Below are positions 1 through 7,449 of a stretch of DNA of 32,085 nucleotides, piece after piece. The stretch's first letter is position 1. Each line of letters begins with the position of its first letter. Source of the stretch: DASXRC01 sp036506495 (GTDB lineage Bacteria; Actinomycetota; Actinomycetes; Mycobacteriales; Micromonosporaceae); contig DASXRQ010000259.1 of the NCBI GenBank assembly GCA_036506495.1, positions 1 through 32,085 of the forward strand, in the 5' to 3' direction. A program made the translations under genes and the position numbers. Under the pieces are notes generated by a model. The model did no database searches. It was not told the DNA's origin and worked only from the letters and a program-made list of their open reading frames with translations.

Positions 1-55
1 AGAGGGCATCGATCTGCGCACGGATCTGCTCGCTGGGCGATACTCGACGAGACAC
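1..55 (-). CDS. 5' end of a probable IS256/Mutator-type transposase (partial, runs off the left edge)
   Basis: A GTG at 55-53 on the minus strand is preceded by a strong ribosome binding site (AGGAAGG, complement of 64-70, 8 nt spacing). It reads MSRRVSPSEQIRAQIDAL before leaving the window, so only 18 residues are visible. A start of the form SPxEQIRxQIDxL resembles the N-terminus of actinobacterial IS256 (Mutator) transposases as I remember them. This is pattern recall from a very short stretch, not domain evidence. The flank at about 109-141 also looks like an IS256 end. It could instead be any unrelated small-domain protein. The start codon is well supported; the family is tentative. Confidence 0.4.
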   Translation of the reverse strand, partial: MSRRVSPSEQIRAQIDAL

Positions 56-141
56 GGGCGTAGTCCTTCCTGTCGACGACTTGGCGGTCTCGAAAGGAAC
101 CTACGTCCGTTGTCATTTACACCACCCCAGGGACACGACCA
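56..141. mobile_element. Possible outer end of an IS256-family element
   Basis: The stretch upstream of the putative transposase start is non-coding. It contains TGTCATTTACACCACCCC (111-128) followed by AGGGACACGACC. As I recall, this resembles the outer ends of actinobacterial IS256 elements, whose terminal repeats often include a TTTACACCAC core. The other end of the element lies outside the window, so neither the terminal inverted repeat nor a target duplication can be tested. The boundary is approximate. Confidence 0.3.
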
Positions 142-154
142 ACGCCGCCCCACC

Positions 155-177
155 GCCCAACTCTGACGAAGTTGGGC
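155..177. terminator. Perfect 8-bp stem-loop between the IS-like end and the membrane-protein operon
   Basis: GCCCAACT (155-162) and AGTTGGGC (170-177) are exact reverse complements separated by 7 nt. The hairpin is not followed by a T-run. It may insulate the operon at 275 from upstream transcription, as many GC-rich actinomycete terminators lack a U-tract. It could also be a protein-binding palindrome. It lies 25 bp upstream of the -35 region. Confidence 0.35.
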
Positions 178-201
178 TCTCAGACGCTGGGCCCTCCCGA
201 C

Positions 202-215
202 TTGAACACGTTCAA
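202..215. promoter_or_regulatory. TetR-type operator 1 (TTGAACACGTTCAA)
   Basis: This near-perfect palindrome has arms TTGAAC and GTTCAA around a 2-bp centre; one more base pair on each side (C201/G216) extends it. It fits the general TnnAACnnGTTnnA form known for KstR-like TetR regulators. It overlaps the -35 hexamer. The obvious binding candidate is the TetR protein encoded third in the same operon (1243-1959), which would make the system autoregulatory. Confidence 0.65.
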
Positions 216-230
216 GTTCGGGCGTACGCT
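202..230 (+). promoter_or_regulatory. Promoter of the membrane protein-DUF393-TetR operon
   Basis: TTGAAC at 202-207 (consensus TTGACA) and TACGCT at 225-230 (consensus TAnnnT) are separated by 17 bp, the standard sigma-70/HrdB spacing. Transcription would begin near 237, giving a short leader before the GTG start at 275. The -35 lies inside the first TetR-type operator (202-215), so a bound repressor would block RNA polymerase directly. Confidence 0.6.
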
Positions 231-246
231 CTGAACGAGCCGGAAT

Positions 247-260
247 TTGAACGTGTTCGA
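247..260. promoter_or_regulatory. TetR-type operator 2 (TTGAACGTGTTCGA)
   Basis: A second copy of the operator lies in the leader, just upstream of the ribosome binding site GAGAGG (261-266). It matches operator 1 at 11 of 14 positions and keeps the AACnnGTT core. Centre-to-centre distance is 45 bp, a little over four helical turns, so two repressor dimers could sit on a similar DNA face. Confidence 0.6.
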
Positions 261-274
261 GAGAGGCGTACGCG

Positions 275-817
275 GTGGACATCAAGTTCTGGATGTACCT
301 GATCTACTTGGCTCTCAGCGTGGCGCTGACCGTGTGGGTGGCCGGCACGCTTTCGCGCAACGGGCTGGTCTTCCTCGAGGACGTGTTCGACAACGGCCGA
401 CTTGCCCGGGCCGTCAACCGCCTCCTGGTTGTCGGGTTCTACCTCATCAACCTGGGTTATGTCGCGGTCGCGCTGCAGACCGGTCGGTCGCTGGACAGCG
501 CGAGCGCCGCGCTCGAGGAACTCTCCCGCAAGATCGGGCTGGTGCTGCTCGTGCTCGGCGCCCTCCACTTCTTCAACGTGTACGCGCTCGGCCGCTACCG
601 GCGCGCCCGGCTCCGCCAGGACGCCCCTCGCCCGCCACTGCCTCCGGCCGGCCGGCCGCCGATGGCGCCGCCGTACCCACCGCCATATCCGCAGGCACCG
701 GGCGGACGGCCAGGCCCCGGTGGTGCACAGCCGGGCCCGGCCGGCGAGCCGGGCCCGGCCGGCGAGCCGGGTCCGCCCGGAGCCGTGCCGCCGCCGCAGG
801 TCCGGCCGGCGACCTGA
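275..817 (+). CDS. Small integral membrane protein with a proline-rich, collagen-like C-terminal tail
   Basis: A 180-residue protein of unknown function. Three hydrophobic segments are visible at about residues 5-25, 48-68 and 86-106. They are followed by an arginine-rich stretch (RYRRARLR, a likely cytoplasmic stop) and a 65-residue tail rich in Pro and Gly. The tail includes GPAGEPGPAGEPGPPGA, encoded by an exact 18-bp tandem duplication (731-748, 749-766). The GTG start is set by GAGAGG at 261-266. It is the first gene of the operon controlled by the two TTGAAC operators and is followed after 10 nt by the DUF393 gene, so it may form a membrane partner for that thiol protein. The function is not recognised. 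Confidence 0.8.
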   Translation: MDIKFWMYLIYLALSVALTVWVAGTLSRNGLVFLEDVFDNGRLARAVNRLLVVGFYLINLGYVAVALQTGRSLDSASAALEELSRKIGLVLLVLGALHFFNVYALGRYRRARLRQDAPRPPLPPAGRPPMAPPYPPPYPQAPGGRPGPGGAQPGPAGEPGPAGEPGPPGAVPPPQVRPAT

Positions 818-827
818 GGCGGCAGTC

Positions 828-1292
828 GTGGCGACCGATCGGGACGGCCTCGCCCGGCACGGGGCGGGCGAGGCCGTCCGGAGCCTGACCGTGCTGTACG
901 ACGCGGACTGTGCGTTGTGCCGATCGGCGCGTCGCTGGTTGGAGTCGCGCGTCCAGCTCGTACCGCTGATCTTCGTGCCGGCCGGGTCCGCGGAGGCGCG
1001 GCGCCGCCTGCCCGGCCTGGACCACGAGGAGACCCTGCGCGACATCACGGTCGTGGCCGACACCGGCGACGTGTATGTCGGCGACGCCGCGTGGCTGGCC
1101 TGCCTGTGGGCGCTCGCTGGGTACCGCGAGCTGGCCGACCACCTCGCGCAGCCGCACCTGCTGCCGCTGGCTCGGCGGGCCGTGGCGGCCGCGGCCGCGG
1201 TGCGCGAAAGCACCCGCCACCCGACGGCGGGGACTCAGTACGGTGATCTGGATGACCGAGCCGAGTGCGCCGACGACCGCCGCCCCCGCTGA
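828..1292 (+). CDS. DCC-family (DUF393) thiol-disulfide oxidoreductase-like protein
   Basis: A 154-residue protein with the family hallmark near its N-terminus: LYDADCALCRSARRWL, with Cys28 and Cys31 forming a CxxC pair in the DxxCxxC context typical of DUF393/DCC1-like proteins. These are predicted to have a thioredoxin-like fold, but substrates are mostly unknown. The GTG at 828 was chosen because GAGGCGG (816-822) lies just upstream and the conserved motif follows within 25 residues. No signal peptide or membrane segment is visible, so it is probably cytoplasmic. It begins 10 nt after the membrane protein and its 3' end overlaps the start of the TetR gene by about 50 nt, so the three genes are probably co-transcribed and coupled. 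Confidence 0.8.
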   Translation: MATDRDGLARHGAGEAVRSLTVLYDADCALCRSARRWLESRVQLVPLIFVPAGSAEARRRLPGLDHEETLRDITVVADTGDVYVGDAAWLACLWALAGYRELADHLAQPHLLPLARRAVAAAAAVRESTRHPTAGTQYGDLDDRAECADDRRPR

Positions 1293-1959
1293 CCGCCCGC
1301 GGCCGCGCCCACGCGGCGAGGAGACCAAGCGGCTGATCCTCGACACCGCGATGAGGCTGTTCCGGGAGCGCGGGTACGCCCAGACGACGATGCGCGCGAT
1401 CGCCCAGGAGGCCGGCGTCGCCGTCGGCAACGCGTACTACTACTTCGACTCAAAGGAACACCTGATCCAGGAGTTCTACTCGGGTTCTCAGGTCGAGCAT
1501 CGACGGGCCGCCGCGCGGACGCTCACGAGCGAGACCGACTTCGCGGCCCGGCTGCGCGGCACATTGCACGCGGGCATCGACGCGAACGCTCCGTACCACG
1601 CCTTCGCCGCCACCTTCTTCAAGACCGCGGCGGAGCCAACCTCGCCGCTGAGCCCGTTCTCCGCCGATTCGGCCCCGGCACGGGACGCCTCCATCGCGCT
1701 GTTTCGCGAAGTGCTCGAGGGTTCCACCGCGAAGGTCCCCGCCGACCTGCGCGACGACCTGCCCGAGCTGCTCTGGCTGGCGTACATGGGCGTGATCCTC
1801 TACTGGGTGCACGACCGCTCGCCGGGACAGGCCAAGACCCGACTGCTCATCGACCGCGTGGTGCCGCTCATCGATCGGGCGCTGTCGCTCGCCCGGATGC
1901 GCGTCGTCCGCCCGGTCGTCCGCGAGGTGATCGACCTGGTCCGCGCCCTCCGCGCCTGA
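1243..1959 (+). CDS. TetR/AcrR-family transcriptional regulator
   Basis: A 238-residue regulator. After a Pro/Arg-rich leader it shows the TetR N-terminal HTH domain: ILDTAMRLFRERGYAQTTMR, then AIAQEAGVAVGNAYYYFDSK, the classic recognition-helix and YYYF boundary. The remaining 150 residues are the helical ligand-binding and dimerisation domain. The start is uncertain: GTG at 1243 has GGCGGGGA at a good distance, while ATG at 1252 lacks a binding site but gives the same protein minus three residues. It probably binds the two TTGAAC-NN-GTTC palindromes at 202-260 and represses its own operon. The inducer is unknown; KstR-like sites suggest a hydrophobic or acyl ligand, which is inference. Confidence 0.88.
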   Translation: MIWMTEPSAPTTAAPADRPRPRPRGEETKRLILDTAMRLFRERGYAQTTMRAIAQEAGVAVGNAYYYFDSKEHLIQEFYSGSQVEHRRAAARTLTSETDFAARLRGTLHAGIDANAPYHAFAATFFKTAAEPTSPLSPFSADSAPARDASIALFREVLEGSTAKVPADLRDDLPELLWLAYMGVILYWVHDRSPGQAKTRLLIDRVVPLIDRALSLARMRVVRPVVREVIDLVRALRA

Positions 1960-1977
1960 TTGGTCCCTTGATCATCA

Positions 1978-2046
1978 CAACTACACGGGACTTGGCGTCG
2001 TCCATCGTCGCGGAGGGCCCAACTCCCTGTAGTTGAGTCGACGCCA
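1978..2046. terminator. Interleaved inverted repeats in the convergent TetR/GDH intergenic region
   Basis: Two perfect 8-bp inverted repeats are interleaved: CAACTACA (1978-1985) with TGTAGTTG (2028-2035), and TGGCGTCG (1993-2000) with CGACGCCA (2039-2046). The first extends to about 17 bp if one mismatch and a bulge are allowed. Lying between two convergent genes, it is well placed to act as a bidirectional terminator. The order A-B-A'-B' means both stems could form only as a pseudoknot or as alternatives. Confidence 0.5.
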
Positions 2047-2066
2047 GAGCGAGGGCCGTCAACGAC

Positions 2067-5000
2067 TCAGCCGGCGGCGGAGGTGCGGACCAGCGTGCGG
2101 ATCTGGCGCAGCAGCACGGACAACGGCGCGAGGTCAGCCCGCGACTCGTCGAATTCGCCGATCGCGTTGCGCGTACGCAGGATCGACGAGGCGTTGAGCT
2201 GCTCCCACTCGTACACCCGGTCCTCGGCCGAGAGGTCGGCGGACGTGGCGGTGAGTACCTCGGCGGTGAGCGCGGCGAGCGCGGCGTACAGGTCGTATCG
2301 CAGCGCCATCCGGGCGAGCGTCTGCCACCGGTCGTTCCGCGGCAGTTCCGAGATCCTCGAGAGCAGATCGTCGACGCGGAACCGGTCGGAGAGCACGAAA
2401 TAGACGCCGGCGACCTCGCTCACCTCGCGGCCGGTCTGCGTCGCCGTTCCGACGATGTCGAGCAGGCCGAAGCTGTAGAACAGGCGGGTGGCCCGGTCGG
2501 ACAGCTCCTCCGGCACGCCGCGCGCGACGAGCGCGTCCACGTGCTCGCCCAGCGCCTGCCGCTCCGAGCCCTGGAACAGCGTGCCGAGCTCGGGCAGCAG
2601 TCGGTTCACGCCCGGACCGAGCTTGGCGATCTCGCCGGGGACGTCCATCGGCGACCGCCGGGACGACACCAGCCAGCGCACCGCCCGGTCCAGGAGCCGG
2701 CGGGTCTCCAGGTACAGCGCCGTCTGCGCGTCGGTCGAGACGCGGTTGTCCAGCGACTCGACGGCTCGCCACAGCTCCCCGAGGCCGAACACGTCGCGGA
2801 CTACCACGTACGCCCGGACCACGTCGGCCGGCGACGCGCCCGTCTCCTCCACCGCGCGGTACACGAACGACGTGCCGCCGCGGTTGACGACCTCGTTCAC
2901 GAGCGAGTTGGTGATGATCTCGCGGCGCAGCCGGTGGCCGGCCATCCGGTCCGCATAGCGCTCCCGCAGCGGGGTCGGGAAGTAGTCGGCCAGCACGTCG
3001 TGGGTCCACTCGTCGTCGGCGAGCCCGGAGTCGAGGATGTCGCGCTTCAGCACGATCTTGACGTACGCGAGCAGCACGGCGAACTCCGGCGACGTGAGGC
3101 CCTGACCGGCCTCGCCGCGGACCTGCAGCTCCTCGTCGCTCGGCAGCGCCTCGAGTGCCCGATCAAGCTTGCCGTGACGCTCGAAGTCGGACAGCATCCG
3201 GCGGTGCACCGGCAGCAGCGACGCCGACTGCGCCCGGGCGTTGCCCAGCGCACACGCCTGGTCGTAGTTGTCCCGCAGCACGAGCCCGGCGACCTCGTCG
3301 GTCATCTCGGCCAGCAGCTCGTCCCGTTCCGCGCCGCTCAGCTCGCCGTCGGCGACCGCACGGCCGAGCAGGATCTTGATATTCACCTCGTGGTCGGATG
3401 TGTCCACCCCGGCCGAGTTGTCGATGAAGTCGGTGCAGATCCGGCCGCCGCCCAGGGCGTACTCGATCCGACCGCGCTGGGTCAGGCCAAGGTTGCCGCC
3501 CTCGCCGACGACCTTTGCCCGCAACTGCTTCCCGTTCACCCGGATCGCGTCGTTGGCCTTGTCGCCCACCTCGGGGTGCGACTCGGTCGACGCCTTGACG
3601 TACGTGCCGATGCCGCCGTTCCACAGCAGATCCACCGGCGCCTGCAGGATCGCCTTCAGCAGTTCGGGGGGCGACATCGCGGTGGTCTCGTCGGCGATGC
3701 CCAGCGCCGACCGCATCTCCGGCGAGATCGGAATCGACTTGGCGGTACGCGGGAACACCCCGCCACCGGCGGAGATGAGCGCGCGGTCGTAGTCGTCCCA
3801 GGACGAGCGCGGCAGCCCGAACAGCCGTCGGCGCTCCACATAGGACGTTGCGGCCTCCGGGTTCGGGTCGACGAAGATGTGCCGGTGGTCGAACGCGGCG
3901 ACCAGCCGGATGTGCTCCGAGAGCAGCATGCCGTTGCCGAACACGTCGCCGGACATGTCGCCGATGCCGGCCACGGTGAAGTCCTCGCTCTGGGTGTCGA
4001 CGTCGAGGTCGCGGAAGTGCCGCTTGACCGACTCCCAGGCGCCCCGCGCGGTGATACCCATCTTCTTGTGGTCGTACCCGGCGGACCCGCCCGACGCGAA
4101 CGCATCGCCCAGCCAGAACCCGTACGCCTGCGAGATCTCGTTGGCGATGTCGGAGAACGTTGCGGTTCCCTTGTCGGCGGCGACCACCAGGTACGGGTCG
4201 TCGCCGTCGTGGCGCACCACGTCCTTCGGCGGCACGATCTGGCCGCCGACGATGTTGTCGGTGACGTCGAGCAGCGCGGAGATGAATTGCTTGTACCGGG
4301 TCACCCCCTCGGCGAGGAACGCGTCCCGGTCGCTCGGCGGCGGGGCTCCCTTGAGCACGAACCCGCCCTTCGCCCCCACTGGCACGATCACCGCGTTCTT
4401 CACCATCTGCGCCTTGACCAGGCCGAGCACCTCGGTGCGGAAGTCCTCCCGGCGGTCGGACCAGCGCAGGCCACCGCGGGCCACCGCGCCGAAGCGCAGG
4501 TGTACGCCCTCGAACTTCGGCGAGTACAGGAAGATCTCGTACCGTGGCCGCGGTGCCGGCAGCTCCGGAATCGCCTGCGGATCCAACTTGAACGCCACAT
4601 AGGACTTGGGACGACCATCGGCGCCCCGCTGATAGAAGCTCGTCCGCAGCGTGGCCTGGATCAGGGTCAGGTACGCCCGCAGGATGCGGTCCTGGTCGAG
4701 GCTCGCCACCTGGTCGAGCTGGCGCTGGATCGCGGTGACCAGCTCCTTGCTCTGCAGCGCACGGTCCGACTCGGACAGTCCGAGGTGCGGCGAGAACCGC
4801 GTCTCGAATAGAGCCACCAGCAGTGCGGTGATTCCCGGGTAGGCGTTGAGCGTCGTCTCCATGTAGTTCTGCGAAAAGACCGTCCCCGCCTGGCGCAGAT
4901 ATTTCGCGTACGCGCGCAGCACGACCACCTGGCGCCAGGTGAGACCGCCGCGGAGCACCAGCTGGTTGAACTGGTCCACTTCGGACTCGCCGCGCCACGT

Positions 5001-7178
5001 CGAGGAGAACGCGTTCTCCACGTGCGGGCGCACCTCGGTCAGATCGTGTGCGTCGGCGGGCAGCTGCAGCCCGAAGTCGTACAGGTAGATGGAGCCGTCC
5101 TCGCGCCGCACGGCGTACGGGTGCTCGTCCACGACCTGTACGCCGAGCGAGTGCAGGACCGGCAGCACGGCCGAGAGCACCATCGGCTCGCCGTACCGGA
5201 AGACCTTGAACCGCACGTTGAGGTCGTCCGCGCGCTTGCGGAACAGGTGCATCTCCAGCTGGCCGGGCTCCTCGAGCAGCTCCAGCTTGGCGAGGTCCTT
5301 GACCGCCTCGTACGGCGTGTGCTCGTCCTTGTACACGTCGGGCAGCGCGTCCGCGTACCGCTGGAAGAGCTCCTTGGCCTGCTCGTCGCCCAGCTTGCGC
5401 TCGAGCACGAGCCGGAAGTCGTCCTCCCACAGCCGGGTGGCGTCGGCGAGCTGCTCGGCCAGGTCGTCCGCGTCGATGTGGCGCGGCGGGTTGGTGGGAT
5501 CCGTACGCACGATGAAGTGCACGCGGGCGAGCGTCGACTCGGTGACCCGGGTCGTGTAGTCGACCCCCACCCCGTTCAGCTCGGCCAGCAGGATCTCCTG
5601 CATCCGCAGCCGGTTCTGGGTCGTGAACCGGTCCCGGGGCAGGTAGATCAGGCAGGAGATGAACCGGCCGTACCCATCGCGACGCAGGAACACCCGCAGC
5701 TGCCGCCGGCCGGCCATGCGCAGCACCCCGATGACGGCGTGGTACAGGTCGTCCGTCTTGATCTGGAACAGCTCGTCCCGGGGGTACGTTTCGAGGATCT
5801 CCATCAGGTCCTTGCCGGAGTGGCTCCGCGACGACAGGCCCGAGCGCGCCAGCACCTCGGCGACCTTGCGCTTGACCACGGGGAGTTCCCGCACGCTGGT
5901 CCGGTACGCAGCGCTGGAGAACAGGCCTAGGAACCGCCGCTCCCCGACCACGTTGCCGTCGGCGTCGAACACCTTGAAGCCGATGTAGTCCAGGTACGCC
6001 GAGCGGTGGACGGTCGCCCGCGAGTTGGCCTTCGTGATGATGAGCAGGCGCTTCTCCAGCACCTTCTCGTACGCCTCGGGGGTCAGCGTGGAGAGGACCC
6101 GCGGCTCGGGCTGGTCCTGCCGAAGGATCCCCAGGCCGGTGCCGAGCACGGCCTGGAGCGTCATCTCGCGCCCTTCACCCTGGACGAGCCGGTACTCCCG
6201 GTAGCCCAGGAACGTGAAGTGGTCGTCGGCGAGCCAGCGCAACAGCTCGACGGAGTCGGTGATGTCCTTGTCCGGCACCGGCAGTTGCGCCGAGGCCAGC
6301 TCGTCGGCGAGCGAGAGCGCCCGGATGCGCATCTTCGGCCAGTCCTCGACCGCCTCGCGCACGTCGGTGAGCACCCGCTGCAACTCGCGCCGCAGCTGGT
6401 CGCGTGCCGCGGGGTCGCGGATCGCGTCGACCTCGATCCGCATCCAGCTCTCGACCAGATCGCCGTCCTTCGCGTCGTCGGGCTCGATCTCGGCCGCGAT
6501 CTCGGACAGCTTGCCCAGTGGCTCCCGGCGCACGACTACCAGCGGGTGCACGAGCAGGTGCACGTCGAGCTGGTGCGCGGTGAGGAGGGCGGTGACGGAG
6601 TCGACCAGGAACGGCATGTCGTCGGTGACGATCTCGATCACGGTGTGGTGCTGATCGTCCGGCTCCTGGATGCGCAGCTTGAGTTCGCCCGGCACGCGCT
6701 GGTCGGCCAGCTCCCGGTGGCTGCGCGCCGCCGCCACCATCACCGCCGCGCTGCACCCGATCAGCTCCTCGTCCGGCGCGAACTGCCAGTACCGGTCGAC
6801 CAGGCTGGCGATCTCCGCGTCGTCGCCGGCCAGCGCCACGGCCTGCGCGATGAGCCGCTCGACGTTGGGCACCACCTCGTCGATCTCGGAGTCCTCGATC
6901 TCGTCCGCGTGCGGCGCGAACGGCACCGGAACCTCGCGGAGTGTGTCCACCTGCGGGGCCGGGCGGGCCCTGCTCGCGACGGCCGCGGCCTTCGCGTCGT
7001 TGGGCGCTGTTTTCGCGTCGGCGTCGGCCCCGGTTTCGGCGTCGGCCCCGGTTTTCGCGTCGGCCCCGGTTTTCGCGTCGGCGTCGGCCCCGGTGGAGCC
7101 GCGGCCCGGAGGGCGAATCGAGCCTCCGGACCTCGTTGACCTGCCGGAGGTCGGTGTCGTCGCCGGACGCCGCTCCAT
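2067..7178 (-). CDS. gdh: NAD-specific glutamate dehydrogenase, large (about 180 kDa) type
   Basis: A 1703-residue enzyme of the large bacterial NAD-GDH family (EC 1.4.1.2), which deaminates glutamate to 2-oxoglutarate. The N-terminal half carries the ACT-like regulatory region. The catalytic core includes FGAVARGGLRWSDRREDF and MVKNAVIVPVGAKGGF (Lys937 within the glutamate-binding signature), followed by GIGDMSGDVFGNGML and a long C-terminal helical domain. The length suits the family (about 1600-1700). The start at 7178 is favoured because GAGGGGAG lies 8 nt upstream; an in-frame ATG at 7247 lacks this. Residues about 29-57 form a degenerate GADAKT-type repeat that looks like an unstructured linker. 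In mycobacteria the homologue is inhibited by the FHA protein GarA; whether that applies here cannot be seen. Confidence 0.95.
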   Translation of the reverse strand: MERRPATTPTSGRSTRSGGSIRPPGRGSTGADADAKTGADAKTGADAETGADADAKTAPNDAKAAAVASRARPAPQVDTLREVPVPFAPHADEIEDSEIDEVVPNVERLIAQAVALAGDDAEIASLVDRYWQFAPDEELIGCSAAVMVAAARSHRELADQRVPGELKLRIQEPDDQHHTVIEIVTDDMPFLVDSVTALLTAHQLDVHLLVHPLVVVRREPLGKLSEIAAEIEPDDAKDGDLVESWMRIEVDAIRDPAARDQLRRELQRVLTDVREAVEDWPKMRIRALSLADELASAQLPVPDKDITDSVELLRWLADDHFTFLGYREYRLVQGEGREMTLQAVLGTGLGILRQDQPEPRVLSTLTPEAYEKVLEKRLLIITKANSRATVHRSAYLDYIGFKVFDADGNVVGERRFLGLFSSAAYRTSVRELPVVKRKVAEVLARSGLSSRSHSGKDLMEILETYPRDELFQIKTDDLYHAVIGVLRMAGRRQLRVFLRRDGYGRFISCLIYLPRDRFTTQNRLRMQEILLAELNGVGVDYTTRVTESTLARVHFIVRTDPTNPPRHIDADDLAEQLADATRLWEDDFRLVLERKLGDEQAKELFQRYADALPDVYKDEHTPYEAVKDLAKLELLEEPGQLEMHLFRKRADDLNVRFKVFRYGEPMVLSAVLPVLHSLGVQVVDEHPYAVRREDGSIYLYDFGLQLPADAHDLTEVRPHVENAFSSTWRGESEVDQFNQLVLRGGLTWRQVVVLRAYAKYLRQAGTVFSQNYMETTLNAYPGITALLVALFETRFSPHLGLSESDRALQSKELVTAIQRQLDQVASLDQDRILRAYLTLIQATLRTSFYQRGADGRPKSYVAFKLDPQAIPELPAPRPRYEIFLYSPKFEGVHLRFGAVARGGLRWSDRREDFRTEVLGLVKAQMVKNAVIVPVGAKGGFVLKGAPPPSDRDAFLAEGVTRYKQFISALLDVTDNIVGGQIVPPKDVVRHDGDDPYLVVAADKGTATFSDIANEISQAYGFWLGDAFASGGSAGYDHKKMGITARGAWESVKRHFRDLDVDTQSEDFTVAGIGDMSGDVFGNGMLLSEHIRLVAAFDHRHIFVDPNPEAATSYVERRRLFGLPRSSWDDYDRALISAGGGVFPRTAKSIPISPEMRSALGIADETTAMSPPELLKAILQAPVDLLWNGGIGTYVKASTESHPEVGDKANDAIRVNGKQLRAKVVGEGGNLGLTQRGRIEYALGGGRICTDFIDNSAGVDTSDHEVNIKILLGRAVADGELSGAERDELLAEMTDEVAGLVLRDNYDQACALGNARAQSASLLPVHRRMLSDFERHGKLDRALEALPSDEELQVRGEAGQGLTSPEFAVLLAYVKIVLKRDILDSGLADDEWTHDVLADYFPTPLRERYADRMAGHRLRREIITNSLVNEVVNRGGTSFVYRAVEETGASPADVVRAYVVVRDVFGLGELWRAVESLDNRVSTDAQTALYLETRRLLDRAVRWLVSSRRSPMDVPGEIAKLGPGVNRLLPELGTLFQGSERQALGEHVDALVARGVPEELSDRATRLFYSFGLLDIVGTATQTGREVSEVAGVYFVLSDRFRVDDLLSRISELPRNDRWQTLARMALRYDLYAALAALTAEVLTATSADLSAEDRVYEWEQLNASSILRTRNAIGEFDESRADLAPLSVLLRQIRTLVRTSAAG
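7010..7095. repeat. Tandem 18-24 bp repeat inside the GDH N-terminal coding region
   Basis: Four or more copies of a unit of the form (TT)TTCGCGTCGGCCCCGG, some with an extra GGCGTC, lie in tandem. On the coding strand they encode alternating GADAKT, GADAET and GADADAKT blocks. All length changes are multiples of 3, so the frame is kept. This suggests a slippage-prone linker that varies in length between strains. Confidence 0.7.
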
Positions 7179-7224
7179 GGGTGTCACTCCCCTCACCCAC
7201 CACGCTGTGGGTTCGCTCTCCACC

Positions 7225-7230
7225 AGCCTA
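7225..7230 (-). promoter_or_regulatory. Tentative -10 element for the glutamate dehydrogenase gene
   Basis: On the minus strand the hexamer reads TAGGCT (TAnnnT). It lies about 47 bp upstream of the chosen ATG at 7178. A convincing -35 is not visible. The leader also holds a small hairpin (ACCCAC at 7195-7200 with GTGGGT at 7207-7212) just upstream of the ribosome binding site, which may affect translation. The 271-bp region 7179-7449 between gdh and the divergent PBP gene otherwise shows only a possible -10 for the PBP (TAACTT, 7418-7423). Confidence 0.3.
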
Positions 7231-7449
7231 GGGCCTACCCGTTCCACTCCCCATTCGGCCGATCGCGCATCCCACGTCCGTATCCCGACTGTGATCCCTC
7301 ACACGTCCCGTCCGCGGCCACCGGAATGTCGGCGCAGGCGGGAGTAAATCGGAAATGTCGCGCAATCGCGGACAGCGCGCCGCGGGATGCGGCCGGCGGA
7401 GACTCGACGCGGCGTACTAACTTCGTCAGCGACTCCCGGAGGTGACTGC

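Noticed and set aside
2541..4811. Long plus-strand open frame of 756 codons opposite the glutamate dehydrogenase gene
   Set aside because: It is antisense to the clearly conserved NAD-GDH catalytic core, has arginine/valine/leucine-rich low-information composition and no recognisable domain. Long antisense frames are expected at this GC content.
7010..7095. CRISPR-like or regulatory repeat array
   Set aside because: The repeats are contiguous, without spacers, and preserve the reading frame of the dehydrogenase, so they are a coding tandem repeat.
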